DNA of 64,000 bases from Deinococcus sp. KNUC1210 (lineage in GTDB: Bacteria; Deinococcota; Deinococci; Deinococcales; Deinococcaceae). The DNA is taken from contig NZ_CP092190.1 of NCBI RefSeq assembly GCF_022344005.1, positions 1,178,001 through 1,242,000 of the forward strand, read 5' to 3'. A model generated the notes under the pieces. The model worked only from the letters and a program-made list of their open reading frames with translations, had not been told where the DNA came from and did not search any database. A program made the translations under genes and the position numbers. Of this stretch, positions 1 to 9,623 are shown in pieces; the stretch's first letter is position 1, and the number at the start of each line of letters is the position of its first letter.

Positions 1-1310
1 GCTGCCGTTGCTGCCCCCGCGATGGTCGGCGTACTGAAACTGCTGCTCAGCACGTCGGTCAGGGTGCTGGGCGTGGTGGTGGCGACGGTGCCGCTGTTCT
101 TCAGGGTCAGCTGATACTGCACGAACTGTGTGCGCGGCACCGAGGTGAGTGCGGCGCTGCTGAAGCTGCCCGTGGTGCCCAGCCGCTGCGTCTTGAGCGC
201 CTGCACGTCCACTCCCTGCTGATAGCCGAAATCCTGATTCAGCACGAAGGCCCCCGTGCCGATCACGACGCCGGTACGCTGTGCCCCGGTGGGCGCGGTG
301 GCGACATAGGTGGTATTGATGTTGGGATCGCTCGGCTGAACGCGCACGGTGTACGTGGCAGCAGGCACGTTGTAAAAGGCGTAGTACCCGGTGCTGTCGG
401 TCACAGCGCTGGTCGTCACGACTCCGGCGGAATTCACGAGCTGCACCGTCACGCCTGCCTGTGCGGTGTCGGTGGCCGACTGAAGGACGCTGTCGCGGTT
501 GGTATCGAGGTAAACGGTGCCGCTCAGCGACCCGATATTCAGGCCGGTGCAGTTGGTAAAGGTCAGATCGTCGATGGCGAGGTCGTTGCCGCCGCCGCCC
601 GGATTCCTGTTCTTGAACCGCACCACCATCTACGTGGCGGGGCCGCTGTTGATGACCGAGCCGAACGCCTGCCACGTCGCGGGATTGCTGTTGGGGATGT
701 TGCCTGTCACGGCGACGACTTGTGTGGGCAGCGTGACACCGCCCACGATCCGGTCCACTTCGACCTGAATATTGGGATTGTTGCTGTTGCTTTTGAGCAT
801 ATTCATGATCCACAGGCCGTATTCGTAGTTAGTATTGGGCGTGACGGTCAGCGTCTGCTGATAGAAGGTATCGGCAGGCACGCTGGCATTGATGACCATC
901 ATCAGGCCGTTCAGGTTGCCGGTGGGCGTGCCGTTGCTCGATCCGGTGTGGTCAGTGAAATTCCACCACGCGTTGTCGCTCCGGTAGGCCGTGGTGTTGC
1001 TGATGGTGTATTCGCCGTCTTCCGGGCTGCCTGCCCAGGGCGCGGTCCGGAGGGTCTTGTTGATGTATTTCAGGGTGGTGCGGCCCGCCGGAAGTGCAGC
1101 CGCCCAGGTCGGGTTGGCCGGAGAGCCGCTGAGCGTCCCGAAGGAGCCGTCGTTGTCGAACAAATTGCTGCCTAGCGTTCCGCCCGCTCTGGTACACGCT
1201 CCGATGGTCGAGGCGGCCTGTGCGGTTCCTAGCATCAAGATCGCCAGCATGATGAATTTGACACAGATGTCGTGCCATTCATGCGATCTTTTACAGAATC
1301 CGAACTTCAT
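1..1310 (-). pseudogene. Secreted surface protein with SdrD B-like and DUF11-like domains, interrupted by an in-frame TAG (partial)
   Basis: The reading frame starts at 1310 with a signal peptide (hydrophobic core about residues 19-33, ending in an A-Q-A-A cleavage region) and runs 226 codons to a TAG at 630-632. The same frame stays open from 629 to the window edge with clearly protein-like content: VVRFKNRNPGG, a Cna_B/SdrD B-like module around 300-530 (GTVYLDTNRD ... GYYAFYNVPAATYTVRV) and then a DUF11-like repeat (QYQLTLKNSGTVA ... LTDVLSS). These families are cell-surface or exported beta-sandwich proteins. The gene continues beyond the window. As written it would make only the first 226 residues; the TAG could be a real nonsense mutation or a base-call error. 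A restart at the ATG at 629 would lack a signal peptide. Confidence 0.75.
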
Positions 1311-1427
1311 ACCTCAACCTAACAGAGGATTCCTGTCAACCCAATGACAGAAAAAATTCACATCACGTATGTGAATATTGAAACAAAACAGAAATTCAGG
1401 CGCACGATATCCGCCAGACGGAAGCAC

Positions 1428-1457
1428 AAAAAAGCCGGAGCACAGGGCCCCGGCTTT
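1428..1457 (-). terminator. Rho-independent terminator after groL
   Basis: Read on the minus strand, AAAGCCGG (1450-1457) pairs with CCGGCTTT (1431-1438) around an 11-nt loop and is followed by further T residues. It lies 20 bases past the groL stop codon and closes the groES-groEL transcript. Confidence 0.85.
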
Positions 1458-1476
1458 CCTTCCTGCTCGTTCTGGT

Positions 1477-3192
<1,716 letters not shown>

Positions 3193-3274
3193 TTAATCGT
3201 TGAAAAGAGATGACAACCGGGGCAACAGCTGAAGCGCAGACGGCTCAACACCGCTCGCCGACAGCCCGTGACCT

Positions 3275-3562
3275 TCAGTCAACAATCGCCAGGATGTCGC
3301 GCTCGGCCAGAATGCTGTAATTCTTGCCTTCCAGCGTCACTTCGGTGCCGCCGTACTTGGCGAAGTACACGGTGTCGCCCACCGAAACTTCCAGGGCGAG
3401 CTTGGTGCCGTTGTCCAGGGTCTTGCCGCTGCCCACCGCGACCACCTTGCCGCGCTGGCTCTTCTCTTTGGCGGTATCCGGGACGTACAGGCCGCCCGCC
3501 GTCTTCTGCTCGCTTTCCTCGATGATTTCTACCAGAATCCGGTCGCCCAAAGGTTTCAGCAT
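3275..3562 (-). CDS. groS: Co-chaperonin GroES (10 kDa)
   Basis: This 95-residue protein forms the heptameric lid of GroEL. The N-terminal [16 protein letters not shown] strand, the mobile loop with [13 protein letters not shown] (residues 22-34) and the [15 protein letters not shown] strand are characteristic. An AGGAGG ribosome site sits 7 nt before the ATG. It is the first gene of the operon; a consensus-like promoter and an inverted repeat lie in its 5' region. Confidence 0.98.
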   Translation of the reverse strand: MLKPLGDRILVEIIEESEQKTAGGLYVPDTAKEKSQRGKVVAVGSGKTLDNGTKLALEVSVGDTVYFAKYGGTEVTLEGKNYSILAERDILAIVD

Positions 3563-3610
3563 GAAAGTTCCTCCTGTGAAAGTGAGATGAAAGTTACGGG
3601 TCTTGCGGCG

Positions 3611-3639
3611 TTGACCAGCACTCGGCGTGAGCGGGTCAA
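3611..3639. promoter_or_regulatory. 29-bp imperfect inverted repeat in the groES leader (candidate operator)
   Basis: The arms TTGACC (3611-3616) and GGTCAA (3634-3639) are perfectly complementary. Most inner positions also pair, giving 11 of 14 matches around a central G. It lies about 20 nt downstream of the groES -10 element, where a heat-shock repressor could block transcription. The left half contains AGCACTC, as in CIRCE, but the right arm does not match CIRCE, so the cognate regulator is unknown. Confidence 0.5.
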
Positions 3640-3660
3640 ACAGCCAACTCCGCCCGCAAT

Positions 3661-3688
3661 GTTATCGCCACACTCACTTCAGTGTCAA
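3661..3688 (-). promoter_or_regulatory. groES-groEL promoter
   Basis: On the minus strand a perfect -35 TTGACA (3683-3688) is followed after 16 bp by GATAAC (3661-3666), which matches the -10 consensus at 4 of 6 positions. The resulting leader of about 90 nt contains the inverted repeat at 3611-3639. Confidence 0.65.
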
Positions 3689-3930
3689 CGGGTAGATACG
3701 GGAATATGAGCGCCCTCGACTCAAGTTTAGGAAGAGACAAGGCAGCGGCAGCGTGTCACGCACAGAACATTGTCATTTCACGGGTGCCTTCACCCTTTAC
3801 TGCGCCTTTACCCGTGCGCGGCAGACTCAGCCCACCCGACACACGCCGCCCATCACCGGGATGGGCAGCGGGCCGTGTCCGGGGCGCTGCCGACCTGCGG
3901 CGCTCGTTCTGCTCCGCCACGAGGTTCATC

Positions 3931-4260
3931 ATGAAACGTCCTGCCCATGTCCTACTCGGCCTGCTGACCGCCGTCACCCTCGCCGGAACCGCCCTGGCTG
4001 CCAGCGGCACCACCACCGCAATGTCTTCGACCACCATGAAGATGCCCAAACCCACCGTTACGCTGCCGCCTGCTGGCTTCAAGGTCAATGTGAATACCGG
4101 CACCGCCGCCGATCTGCTGAAGGTGCCGGGGCTGTCTCAGAAAGTCGTGGACGACCTGATCAAGAACCGTCCCTACAAAGATCAGGCGGAACTGGTCAAG
4201 AAGGTCAAGGGCATCGGCCCCAAAAACGTCCTGAAGATGGCACCCTACTTCAGCTACTAA
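3931..4260 (+). CDS. ComEA-like exported helix-hairpin-helix protein
   Basis: A 109-residue protein with a signal peptide (MKRPAHVLLGLLTAVTLAG, Ala-rich cleavage site near residue 24), a Met/Thr/Pro linker, and a C-terminal tandem helix-hairpin-helix region: VNVNTGTAADLLKVPGLSQ, then VKGIGPKNVLKMAPY. ComEA proteins bind incoming DNA outside the membrane during transformation; many short homologues with the same fold are uncharacterised. The start at 3931 was chosen because it begins the signal peptide. The gene stands alone, with a strong terminator after it. Confidence 0.8.
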   Translation: MKRPAHVLLGLLTAVTLAGTALAASGTTTAMSSTTMKMPKPTVTLPPAGFKVNVNTGTAADLLKVPGLSQKVVDDLIKNRPYKDQAELVKKVKGIGPKNVLKMAPYFSY

Positions 4261-4278
4261 GCCTGTTTTCCCGTTGGT

Positions 4279-4306
4279 GCGGCCCGTCTCTGCGGAGATG
4301 GGCCGC
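4279..4306 (+). terminator. Terminator after the ComEA-like gene
   Basis: A 12-bp stem with one G-T pair (GCGGCCCGTCTC / GAGATGGGCCGC) closes a TGCG tetraloop. A T-rich but interrupted stretch follows. Confidence 0.7.
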
Positions 4307-4335
4307 TTCCGTCTGTTCCTCTGACGTATGTTCGC

Positions 4336-4364
4336 TTGACTGATACCTGAAACATATATATGTT
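4336..4364 (+). promoter_or_regulatory. Promoter with a 14-bp palindrome over the -10 region
   Basis: TTGACT (4336-4341), a 17-bp spacer and TATGTT (4359-4364) form a promoter for the GGDEF gene. The perfect palindrome AACATATATATGTT at 4351-4364 covers the -10 element, a position suited to a dimeric repressor. The gene downstream itself ends in a ribbon-helix-helix-like segment, so self-repression is an attractive guess. Confidence 0.55.
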
Positions 4365-4388
4365 AAGGGGGCATACAAAGGAGGCCTT

Positions 4389-5000
4389 ATGAATTCACTG
4401 CCGCTGCTCGACCGTGCCGAATTTGACGTTGCCCTGGAGGAACTGGGCGACACTCCGCTGACGCTGGCGCTGATCGACCTGGATCAGTTCAAGAATGTGA
4501 ACGACACCCTGGGCCACATTGCCGGAGACGCAGTCCTGAGGACCGTGGAGCGGCTGTTGACCCGGAGCCTGCCCGCCGGAAGTCTGGTGGCGCGCATCGG
4601 TGGCGACGAGTACGCCACGGCTCTTCCCGACACGCCCGCCGAGACCGCCCTGATTCTGCTGAGCGAAGTGATCCGGCACTTTCAGCAGCCCGAGAACCGG
4701 GACCCGGCGTGGCCCACCAGCCTGAGCATGTCAGTGGGACTGGCCTACCGCCCGGCCCACGCCCAGACGCTTCCCGACCTGATGAGGGCCGCCGATGCCG
4801 CGCTGTACCGCGCCAAAGTCGAGGGCCGAGGCCGCGCCTGCATCTATGTGGAAAGCCGAATGGTGCTGAAGAGCAACTACTATCCCAAAGCCAGCCTGGA
4901 GCGCCTGAGCAAACTGTCGGCAGCACTGGGCCGCACGGAAGCGAGCCTGCTGCGAGAAGCGCTGGATGACGTGGCGGAGAAATACCGAGCTGAACTGTGA
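4389..5000 (+). CDS. GGDEF-domain protein with C-terminal ribbon-helix-helix-like segment
   Basis: In this 203-residue protein the GGDEF (diguanylate cyclase) fold fills residues 1-155: [18 protein letters not shown] is the metal- and substrate-binding stretch and GGDEY (71-75) is the active-site signature with Y for F, which is often tolerated. No sensor, signal peptide or membrane segment precedes it. Residues 159-200 (beta strand VLKSNYYP, helix [13 protein letters not shown], helix [17 protein letters not shown]) look like a ribbon-helix-helix DNA-binding or dimerisation unit. The AAAGGAGG ribosome site is strong. The gene overlaps the next one by 4 bp (GTGA), implying coupled translation. 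Whether it makes c-di-GMP or acts as a DNA-bound effector is not visible from sequence. Confidence 0.8.
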   Translation: MNSLPLLDRAEFDVALEELGDTPLTLALIDLDQFKNVNDTLGHIAGDAVLRTVERLLTRSLPAGSLVARIGGDEYATALPDTPAETALILLSEVIRHFQQPENRDPAWPTSLSMSVGLAYRPAHAQTLPDLMRAADAALYRAKVEGRGRACIYVESRMVLKSNYYPKASLERLSKLSAALGRTEASLLREALDDVAEKYRAEL

Positions 5001-5614
5001 GCAACGCTGTGCCCTGGGACGTGGTGATGGAAGAAGCCTGGGACGCCTATTCGGCGGGTTCACTGCCTATCGGAGCCTGTGCCTTGGACGAGACTGGCGA
5101 GGTGCTGTCACGTGGGCGAAACCGATTGGGTGAGGCAAAGCAGGTTCAGGGCATCATCGCTGGGCACCGTATGGCCCACGCTGAAATGAATGCGCTGCTC
5201 TGCCTGCCCGATCTGACAGCCGAACAGTCACGCCGACTGACGCTGGTTTCCAGTGTCGAACCCTGCCCGATGTGCCTGGGAGCCATGCGAATGCAGCGCA
5301 TCTCCCGGCTGGCTTTTGCTGCCCGTGACGCGTGGGCGGGGCATACCGACGCGCTCGAACAGACCTTCTATTATCGGCAGAAGCCCACCACGCTGCTTCG
5401 CCCGCCTCCCGAGATCGAAGCGTGGTGCAGCGTCCTGCTGATCTGTAGCCTGTTCGAGAGCGAAATGCCCCGCGACCACGGGTTCTTCGAAGTTCACCGT
5501 CAACAGCAGCCACAGCATTTCGCGGCGGCGCAGCATCTGCATACGCTCGGAAGCTGGCAACGCCTGCGCCAACAGCACGCCCCCTTCAACGCTGCACGCA
5601 CTCTGCTGACCTGA
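4997..5614 (+). CDS. Cytidine/deoxycytidylate deaminase-family zinc protein
   Basis: A 205-residue protein with both zinc-ligand motifs of the deaminase superfamily: HAE at 61-63 (His ligand and catalytic Glu) and PCPMC at 89-93 (two Cys ligands). The HAEMNALL and CLGAMRMQRI contexts fit nucleoside or tRNA-adenosine deaminases, but the C-terminal 70 residues do not match TadA and it is longer than TadA, so the substrate is unknown. The GTG start overlaps the previous gene's stop. Confidence 0.75.
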   Translation: MSNAVPWDVVMEEAWDAYSAGSLPIGACALDETGEVLSRGRNRLGEAKQVQGIIAGHRMAHAEMNALLCLPDLTAEQSRRLTLVSSVEPCPMCLGAMRMQRISRLAFAARDAWAGHTDALEQTFYYRQKPTTLLRPPPEIEAWCSVLLICSLFESEMPRDHGFFEVHRQQQPQHFAAAQHLHTLGSWQRLRQQHAPFNAARTLLT

Positions 5615-5642
5615 GTTCAGGCGAAGCTGCCATAGTAGCTCC

Positions 5643-6185
5643 ATGCACCACTCGCTCACCCTCTCGGAAGGCAGGTACACCCTGCGCCCGCTGCTGGCAG
5701 CCGACATTCCCGCGCTGATCGCCCTGGCAGTCGCCAATGCGCCGGAGTACGCCCGGATGGGCACGCTGCCCACCAGCGAGGCGTTTTATACCGGGGCGCT
5801 GGCGGCAGCCGACCAGATGCCGTTCGTGACACTGGTGGACGGTGAACTGGCGGGCAGTACGCGGTATCTGAATATGGTGCCCGCTCAGCGGCGGCTGGAA
5901 ATCGGCAGTACGTGGCTGGCCCCTCAGTTCATGAGGACGCCTGCCAACCGCACCTTCAAACGCCTGCTGCTGGCGCACGCCTTCGAGACGCTCGGCCTGA
6001 GCAGGGTAGAAATCAAGACCGATATTCTGAATACCCGCTCTCAGACGGCCATCGAGCGGCTGGGAGCGGTGCGCGAGGGCGTGCTGCGAAAGCATATGGT
6101 CCGGCCCGATGGCAGCATGCGCGATACCGTCATGTTCAGCATCGTGGACGACGAATGGCCCACTGTGAAGGCGCGGCTGGCATGA
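5643..6185 (+). CDS. GNAT-family N-acetyltransferase (RimJ/RimL type)
   Basis: A 180-residue acetyl-CoA-dependent acetyltransferase. The order of elements fits the RimJ/RimL branch: N-terminal YTLRPLLAADIPAL, central AGSTRYLNM strand, FKRLLLAHAFETLGLSRVEIK helix and strand, then the NTRSQTAIERLGAVREGVLR acetyl-CoA site near the C-terminus. Substrates of this branch include ribosomal protein N-termini and small amines. It overlaps the next gene by 4 bp (ATGA), so the two are probably co-translated. Confidence 0.85.
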   Translation: MHHSLTLSEGRYTLRPLLAADIPALIALAVANAPEYARMGTLPTSEAFYTGALAAADQMPFVTLVDGELAGSTRYLNMVPAQRRLEIGSTWLAPQFMRTPANRTFKRLLLAHAFETLGLSRVEIKTDILNTRSQTAIERLGAVREGVLRKHMVRPDGSMRDTVMFSIVDDEWPTVKARLA

Positions 6186-6724
6186 TTCGTCTGCTGGGAC
6201 TGTCCGGAAGCCTGCGGGCGGCTTCGATCAATACAGCGCTGCTGCACGCCGCCGCCGAACTGCTGCCGGAAGGAACGACACTGGACGTCTTGACTGCCTG
6301 GAGCGATCTGCCGCCCTTCAGCCCCGATCTGGAAACGGCAGACCCTCCCCCACCGGGCGTGCAGGCCTTCCGCGCCGCGCTGAGTGCCGCCAGCGGCGTG
6401 CTGATCGCCTGCCCGGAGTACGCACATGGCCTGCCGGGAGCTTTCAAGAATGCGCTCGACTGGGTGGTGGGGAGTGGCGAGCTGAGCGGAAAGCCAGTCC
6501 TGACGCTGAACGCCGCGCCCAATTCGCACCACGCACAGGCGGCACTCCTGGAAGTGCTGCGAACGATGGATGCTCGCCCGGTTTCCGGCTCGCCGTGGGC
6601 CGTTCCCGGCCTGCACCGCCGCATGACCGCCCCCGACGTGCTGGCACACGCAGAAGCGAAAGCCGCACTGGAGGCGGCAATACTTGAGCTGACCTCCGCC
6701 AGCTCTGCACAGATGCAGCCATGA
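6182..6724 (+). CDS. NAD(P)H-dependent FMN reductase / flavodoxin-fold oxidoreductase
   Basis: This 180-residue protein has the flavodoxin-like FMN site LLGLSGSLRAASINTALL at residues 3-20 and CPEYAHGLPGAFKNALDWV in the second flavin-binding loop, both typical of the NADPH_FMN_red family (ArsH/ChrR/YieF relatives). The start at 6182 was chosen because it begins the first beta strand and gives a 4-bp overlap with the acetyltransferase gene. Physiological substrate unknown. Confidence 0.85.
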   Translation: MIRLLGLSGSLRAASINTALLHAAAELLPEGTTLDVLTAWSDLPPFSPDLETADPPPPGVQAFRAALSAASGVLIACPEYAHGLPGAFKNALDWVVGSGELSGKPVLTLNAAPNSHHAQAALLEVLRTMDARPVSGSPWAVPGLHRRMTAPDVLAHAEAKAALEAAILELTSASSAQMQP

Positions 6725-6796
6725 ACGAGGAGTTGCCTTACCGACTGTTCTGGAGGGCATTTCTGCGTATTGGCTAGGATTTTTATTGGCTGGTAG

Positions 6797-6973
6797 TGGA
6801 GACTATATTCGCTGGATGTCTTTGTACGCGAATACTGGGCGCGGCTCGAAACAGGCCGGGTCACGGTGGTCAGCCTGCCGGGCTCTGGAGGCGAAATGTG
6901 GGACGTTCAGCTTCACGACGATGCAGGTCGCCACAAGCAAGGGTATTACGTGCTGGCCGAGTTTTTCCCCTAA
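6797..6973 (+). pseudogene. Small protein remnant or short gene with a non-ATG start
   Basis: Between a TAG at 6794 and a TAA at 6971-6973 runs a 58-codon frame ending in VREYWARLETGRVTVVSL ... GYYVLAEFFP. Its amino-acid composition and GC-rich third positions look like real coding sequence, unlike the other frames here. It has no ATG, GTG or TTG; CTG at 6812 is the only plausible start, and there is no ribosome site. Either the 5' part of a gene has been lost or it is an intact small gene with an unusual start. No family recognised. Confidence 0.4.
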
Positions 6974-7062
6974 CTTCGGCGCGGCTCCGGGCATCCTCGA
7001 CAGGCACCCTTCCCGCTCCTGAACCCTGTCAGAGCGGGTACGTTTGCCTTCCCGCGAGAGCG

Positions 7063-7068
7063 TAGACT
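7063..7068 (+). promoter_or_regulatory. Extended-type -10 box for leaderless mqnE transcription
   Basis: TAGACT ends 6 nt before the ATG of mqnE and no ribosome-binding sequence lies between. This is the arrangement expected when the transcript begins at or near the start codon, which is common in Deinococcus. Confidence 0.5.
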
Positions 7069-7074
7069 GGCCTC

Positions 7075-8220
7075 ATGAAGTGGATTCGTGACCCCGCCCT
7101 GCTGCCCATCGCCGCCAAAGTCGAGGCGGGCGAGCGGCTGAGTTTCGAGGAGGGCCTGACCCTCTTTCACACCCCCGACCTGAACGCCCTGATGCGGCTG
7201 GCAAACCTGCGGCGCGTGCAGCTTCACGGCGACAAGACGTATTTCGTGCACAGCATGAGGCTGGAATTTACCAACATCTGCTACGTGGGCTGCACCTTCT
7301 GCGCGTTTGCGGCGCACAAGAACGAGGAACGGGCCTGGGATTACGACGAGGCGGCGGTGGTCGAGCATGTGCGTGAAAAGTACGTGCCGGGCATCACCGA
7401 GCTGCACATGAGCAGCGGGCATCATCCCAACCGCTCCTGGAGCTTTTACCCCAACATGGTGCGGCAACTCAAGGCGAACTTCCCCGACTTGCAGGTCAAG
7501 GCCTTTACCGCTGCCGAGATCGAGCATCTGTCCAAAATTTCAAAAAAGCCCACGCTGGAAGTGCTGCGCGAACTGATGGACGCGGGCCTGAGCGCCATGC
7601 CCGGGGGCGGCGCAGAGATTTTTGCCGACCGTGTACGCCTTCAGGTCGCCAAAAACAAGGTCAAGGCCGACAAGTGGCTGCAAATCCACCGCGAAGCGCA
7701 CAGCCTGGGCATGCGAACCAACGCCACCATGCTGTACGGACATATCGAGACGCTGGCCGAACGCCTCGATCATATGGACCGGCTCAGAACGCTTCAGGAT
7801 CAGTCGCTGGCCGAGTTCGGCGGCGGATTTCACGCCTTCATTCCGCTGGCTTTTCAGCCGATGGGCAACACGCTGGCACAGAATCTGGGCAAGACCGACT
7901 ACACCACCGGCCTCGACGATCTGCGAAATCTGGCGGTGTCGCGGCTGTACCTCGATAACTTCCCGCACATCAAGGGCTACTGGGTCATGATTTCCAGCGA
8001 ACTGACGCAGGTGAGCCTCGACTGGGGCGTATCGGACGTGGACGGCACCATTCTGGAAGAACACATCGCCCACGCTGCCGGGGCCACCAGCCCGATGGAA
8101 CTGAGCAAGGCCCGCATGATCCGTATGATTCAACAGGCCGGACGGCTGCCGATTCTGCGCGACGCTTATTACAACGAGCTGGAGAGCTACCCGGCGCACG
8201 AAGAAGTGGCGGCGGACTGA
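7075..8220 (+). CDS. mqnE: Aminofutalosine synthase (radical SAM)
   Basis: A 381-residue radical SAM enzyme of the futalosine route to menaquinone: it joins the MqnA product 3-[(1-carboxyvinyl)oxy]benzoate to SAM-derived adenosine to give aminofutalosine. The cluster-binding C-x3-C-x2-C is at Cys69, Cys73 and Cys76 (NICYVGCTFCAF). Other matching segments are ELHMSSGHHPNRSW, MPGGGAEIFADRVR and MLYGHIETLAERLDHMDRL. The N-terminal IRDPALLPIA separates it from the related MqnC. Length is normal. It leads a cluster with mqnA 0.5 kb downstream. Confidence 0.93.
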   Translation: MKWIRDPALLPIAAKVEAGERLSFEEGLTLFHTPDLNALMRLANLRRVQLHGDKTYFVHSMRLEFTNICYVGCTFCAFAAHKNEERAWDYDEAAVVEHVREKYVPGITELHMSSGHHPNRSWSFYPNMVRQLKANFPDLQVKAFTAAEIEHLSKISKKPTLEVLRELMDAGLSAMPGGGAEIFADRVRLQVAKNKVKADKWLQIHREAHSLGMRTNATMLYGHIETLAERLDHMDRLRTLQDQSLAEFGGGFHAFIPLAFQPMGNTLAQNLGKTDYTTGLDDLRNLAVSRLYLDNFPHIKGYWVMISSELTQVSLDWGVSDVDGTILEEHIAHAAGATSPMELSKARMIRMIQQAGRLPILRDAYYNELESYPAHEEVAAD

Positions 8221-8222
8221 AC

Positions 8223-8654
8223 GTGACCCAGCCGCTTCCGGCACAGGTCTTTCCGAATGGAGCCAGGGTGCAGCGCCTGCGTGTGGCGCGTCCGACCGAC
8301 CAGCTCGAAGCGGTGGTCCGTTTCTACCGCGACGGGCTGGGCGTACCGGTCATCGGGCACTTTGAAGACCATGCGGGCTACGACGGCGTGATGCTGGGCC
8401 TGCCCGATGCGGGCATCCACCTGGAATTTACCCGCTTTGCAGGCGGCAGCCCCGGCACCGCGCCCTCGAACGACAATCTGCTCGTGCTGTACGTGCAGGA
8501 CAGCACCGATCTGAAGCTGTTCGAGACATCGTTCGCCGCCGCCGGGCATCTGCCTGTAGAACCGGAAAACCCGTACTGGCTCGGCAAGAGCCTGACCTTT
8601 CAGGACCCGGACGGCTGGCGCGTGGTGATCTTCGATCTATCGGCCAGCGCGTGA
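8223..8654 (+). CDS. VOC-family (glyoxalase/bleomycin-resistance-like) protein
   Basis: The 143 residues show the paired beta-alpha-beta-beta-beta pattern of the vicinal oxygen chelate fold. The first half has RVARPTDQLEAVVRFYRDGLG with HLEF as a potential metal ligand strand; the second half ends KSLTFQDPDGWRVVIFDL, the usual closing motif. Substrate cannot be assigned. The GTG start is 3 nt after the mqnE stop, so it is probably co-transcribed with mqnE and mqnA, but a link to menaquinone synthesis is only positional. Confidence 0.75.
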   Translation: MTQPLPAQVFPNGARVQRLRVARPTDQLEAVVRFYRDGLGVPVIGHFEDHAGYDGVMLGLPDAGIHLEFTRFAGGSPGTAPSNDNLLVLYVQDSTDLKLFETSFAAAGHLPVEPENPYWLGKSLTFQDPDGWRVVIFDLSASA

Positions 8655-8718
8655 GCAGGAGCAGACCGCATATTCCAGCACCAACCCCAGGCGCGGCGCT
8701 GAAGCCAAACGAGGCAAC

Positions 8719-9600
8719 ATGACTCAAACGCACCTTCCTTCCTACCCTATCGGCCTGATCCATTACACCAACGTCGCGCCGATTCTGGACGCTCTGGAGC
8801 TGCCGGAAGGCGTGAGTGCCGTGCGCGGTGTGCCGACGGAGATGAACGCCGCGCTGCTGAACGGAACGGTCAATCTGGCGAATATCAGCGCGGTGGAATT
8901 TATCCGAAACGCCGACGTTCTGAGCGCCCTTCCCGATTTCTCGGTGAGTGTGCTGGGCGCGGTCTACAGCGTGAATCTGTTTCATAAAAAGCCCTGGGGC
9001 GACCTGCGCGGCGGGCGCATTGCCCTGACGGCTCAGAGCGCGACCAGCGTGGCGCTGCTGGAAGTGCTGCTGAGTGAAACCGGCGTACAGGCGCGGCTGG
9101 AGCGGGCAGAGGGCACGGCTCTCGACCTGCTGGCGGCGGGGTATGACGGCGTTTTGCGAATCGGAGACGACGCCCTGCGCGAGTGGTACGAGGTGGTCGG
9201 GCCGATCAACGAGGAACGCAGCATGCTCGACCTGCCTCATCAGAGCGGCGGCATCACCGTGACCGATCTGGCGCAGCGCTGGTTCGTGCTGACCGGGCAT
9301 CCGTTCGCCTTCGCGGTCTGGGCCTACCGCAAAGACGCGCCGCCGCCGCACGCGCTGCTTCAGGCGATGCGGCAGGCCCGCAGATACGGCATCGGGCATC
9401 TGAGCGAGATCGCCGAGCGCCACGCGGCACAGCTGGGCCTGCCTGCACGGGTGGTGCAGCATTACCTCTGGAATTTCCGTTACCACCTGGAAGCCCCGGA
9501 CAGGCTGGGCCTCGACGAATTCGCGGCCAAAGTCGCCCCCGGTCACGCGCCGCTGGTGCTGTCGGACGGACGCAGCGTGCCAGCAGCAGCCACACCCTGA
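8719..9600 (+). CDS. mqnA: Chorismate dehydratase
   Basis: A 293-residue periplasmic-binding-protein-like enzyme that converts chorismate to 3-[(1-carboxyvinyl)oxy]benzoate, the first committed step of the futalosine menaquinone pathway. Matching features are IGLIHYTNVAPI at the N-terminus, NLANISAVEFIRNAD, RGGRIALTAQSATSVALL, VLRIGDDAL and HPFAFAVWAYRKDA. It supplies the substrate of MqnE encoded upstream, while aroC, aroK and aroB, which lead to chorismate, lie at the far end of this window. No strong ribosome site is seen. Confidence 0.92.
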   Translation: MTQTHLPSYPIGLIHYTNVAPILDALELPEGVSAVRGVPTEMNAALLNGTVNLANISAVEFIRNADVLSALPDFSVSVLGAVYSVNLFHKKPWGDLRGGRIALTAQSATSVALLEVLLSETGVQARLERAEGTALDLLAAGYDGVLRIGDDALREWYEVVGPINEERSMLDLPHQSGGITVTDLAQRWFVLTGHPFAFAVWAYRKDAPPPHALLQAMRQARRYGIGHLSEIAERHAAQLGLPARVVQHYLWNFRYHLEAPDRLGLDEFAAKVAPGHAPLVLSDGRSVPAAATP

Positions 9601-9623
9601 AGCCTGCCGGGTATCCTGACTGC

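Larger units (their letters stand above)
6725..7074. other. 350-bp interval holding a small coding remnant and the mqnE promoter
   Basis: No complete gene with a standard start codon is visible. The middle carries an open frame at 6797-6973 with coding character. The right end carries the TAGACT -10 box of mqnE. The rest shows nothing recognisable. Confidence 0.5.

Noticed and set aside
3611..3639. Classical CIRCE/HrcA operator at groES
   Set aside because: Only the left AGCACTC half is present; the GAGTGCTAA partner at 9-bp spacing is missing, so the repeat is reported as an unassigned operator.
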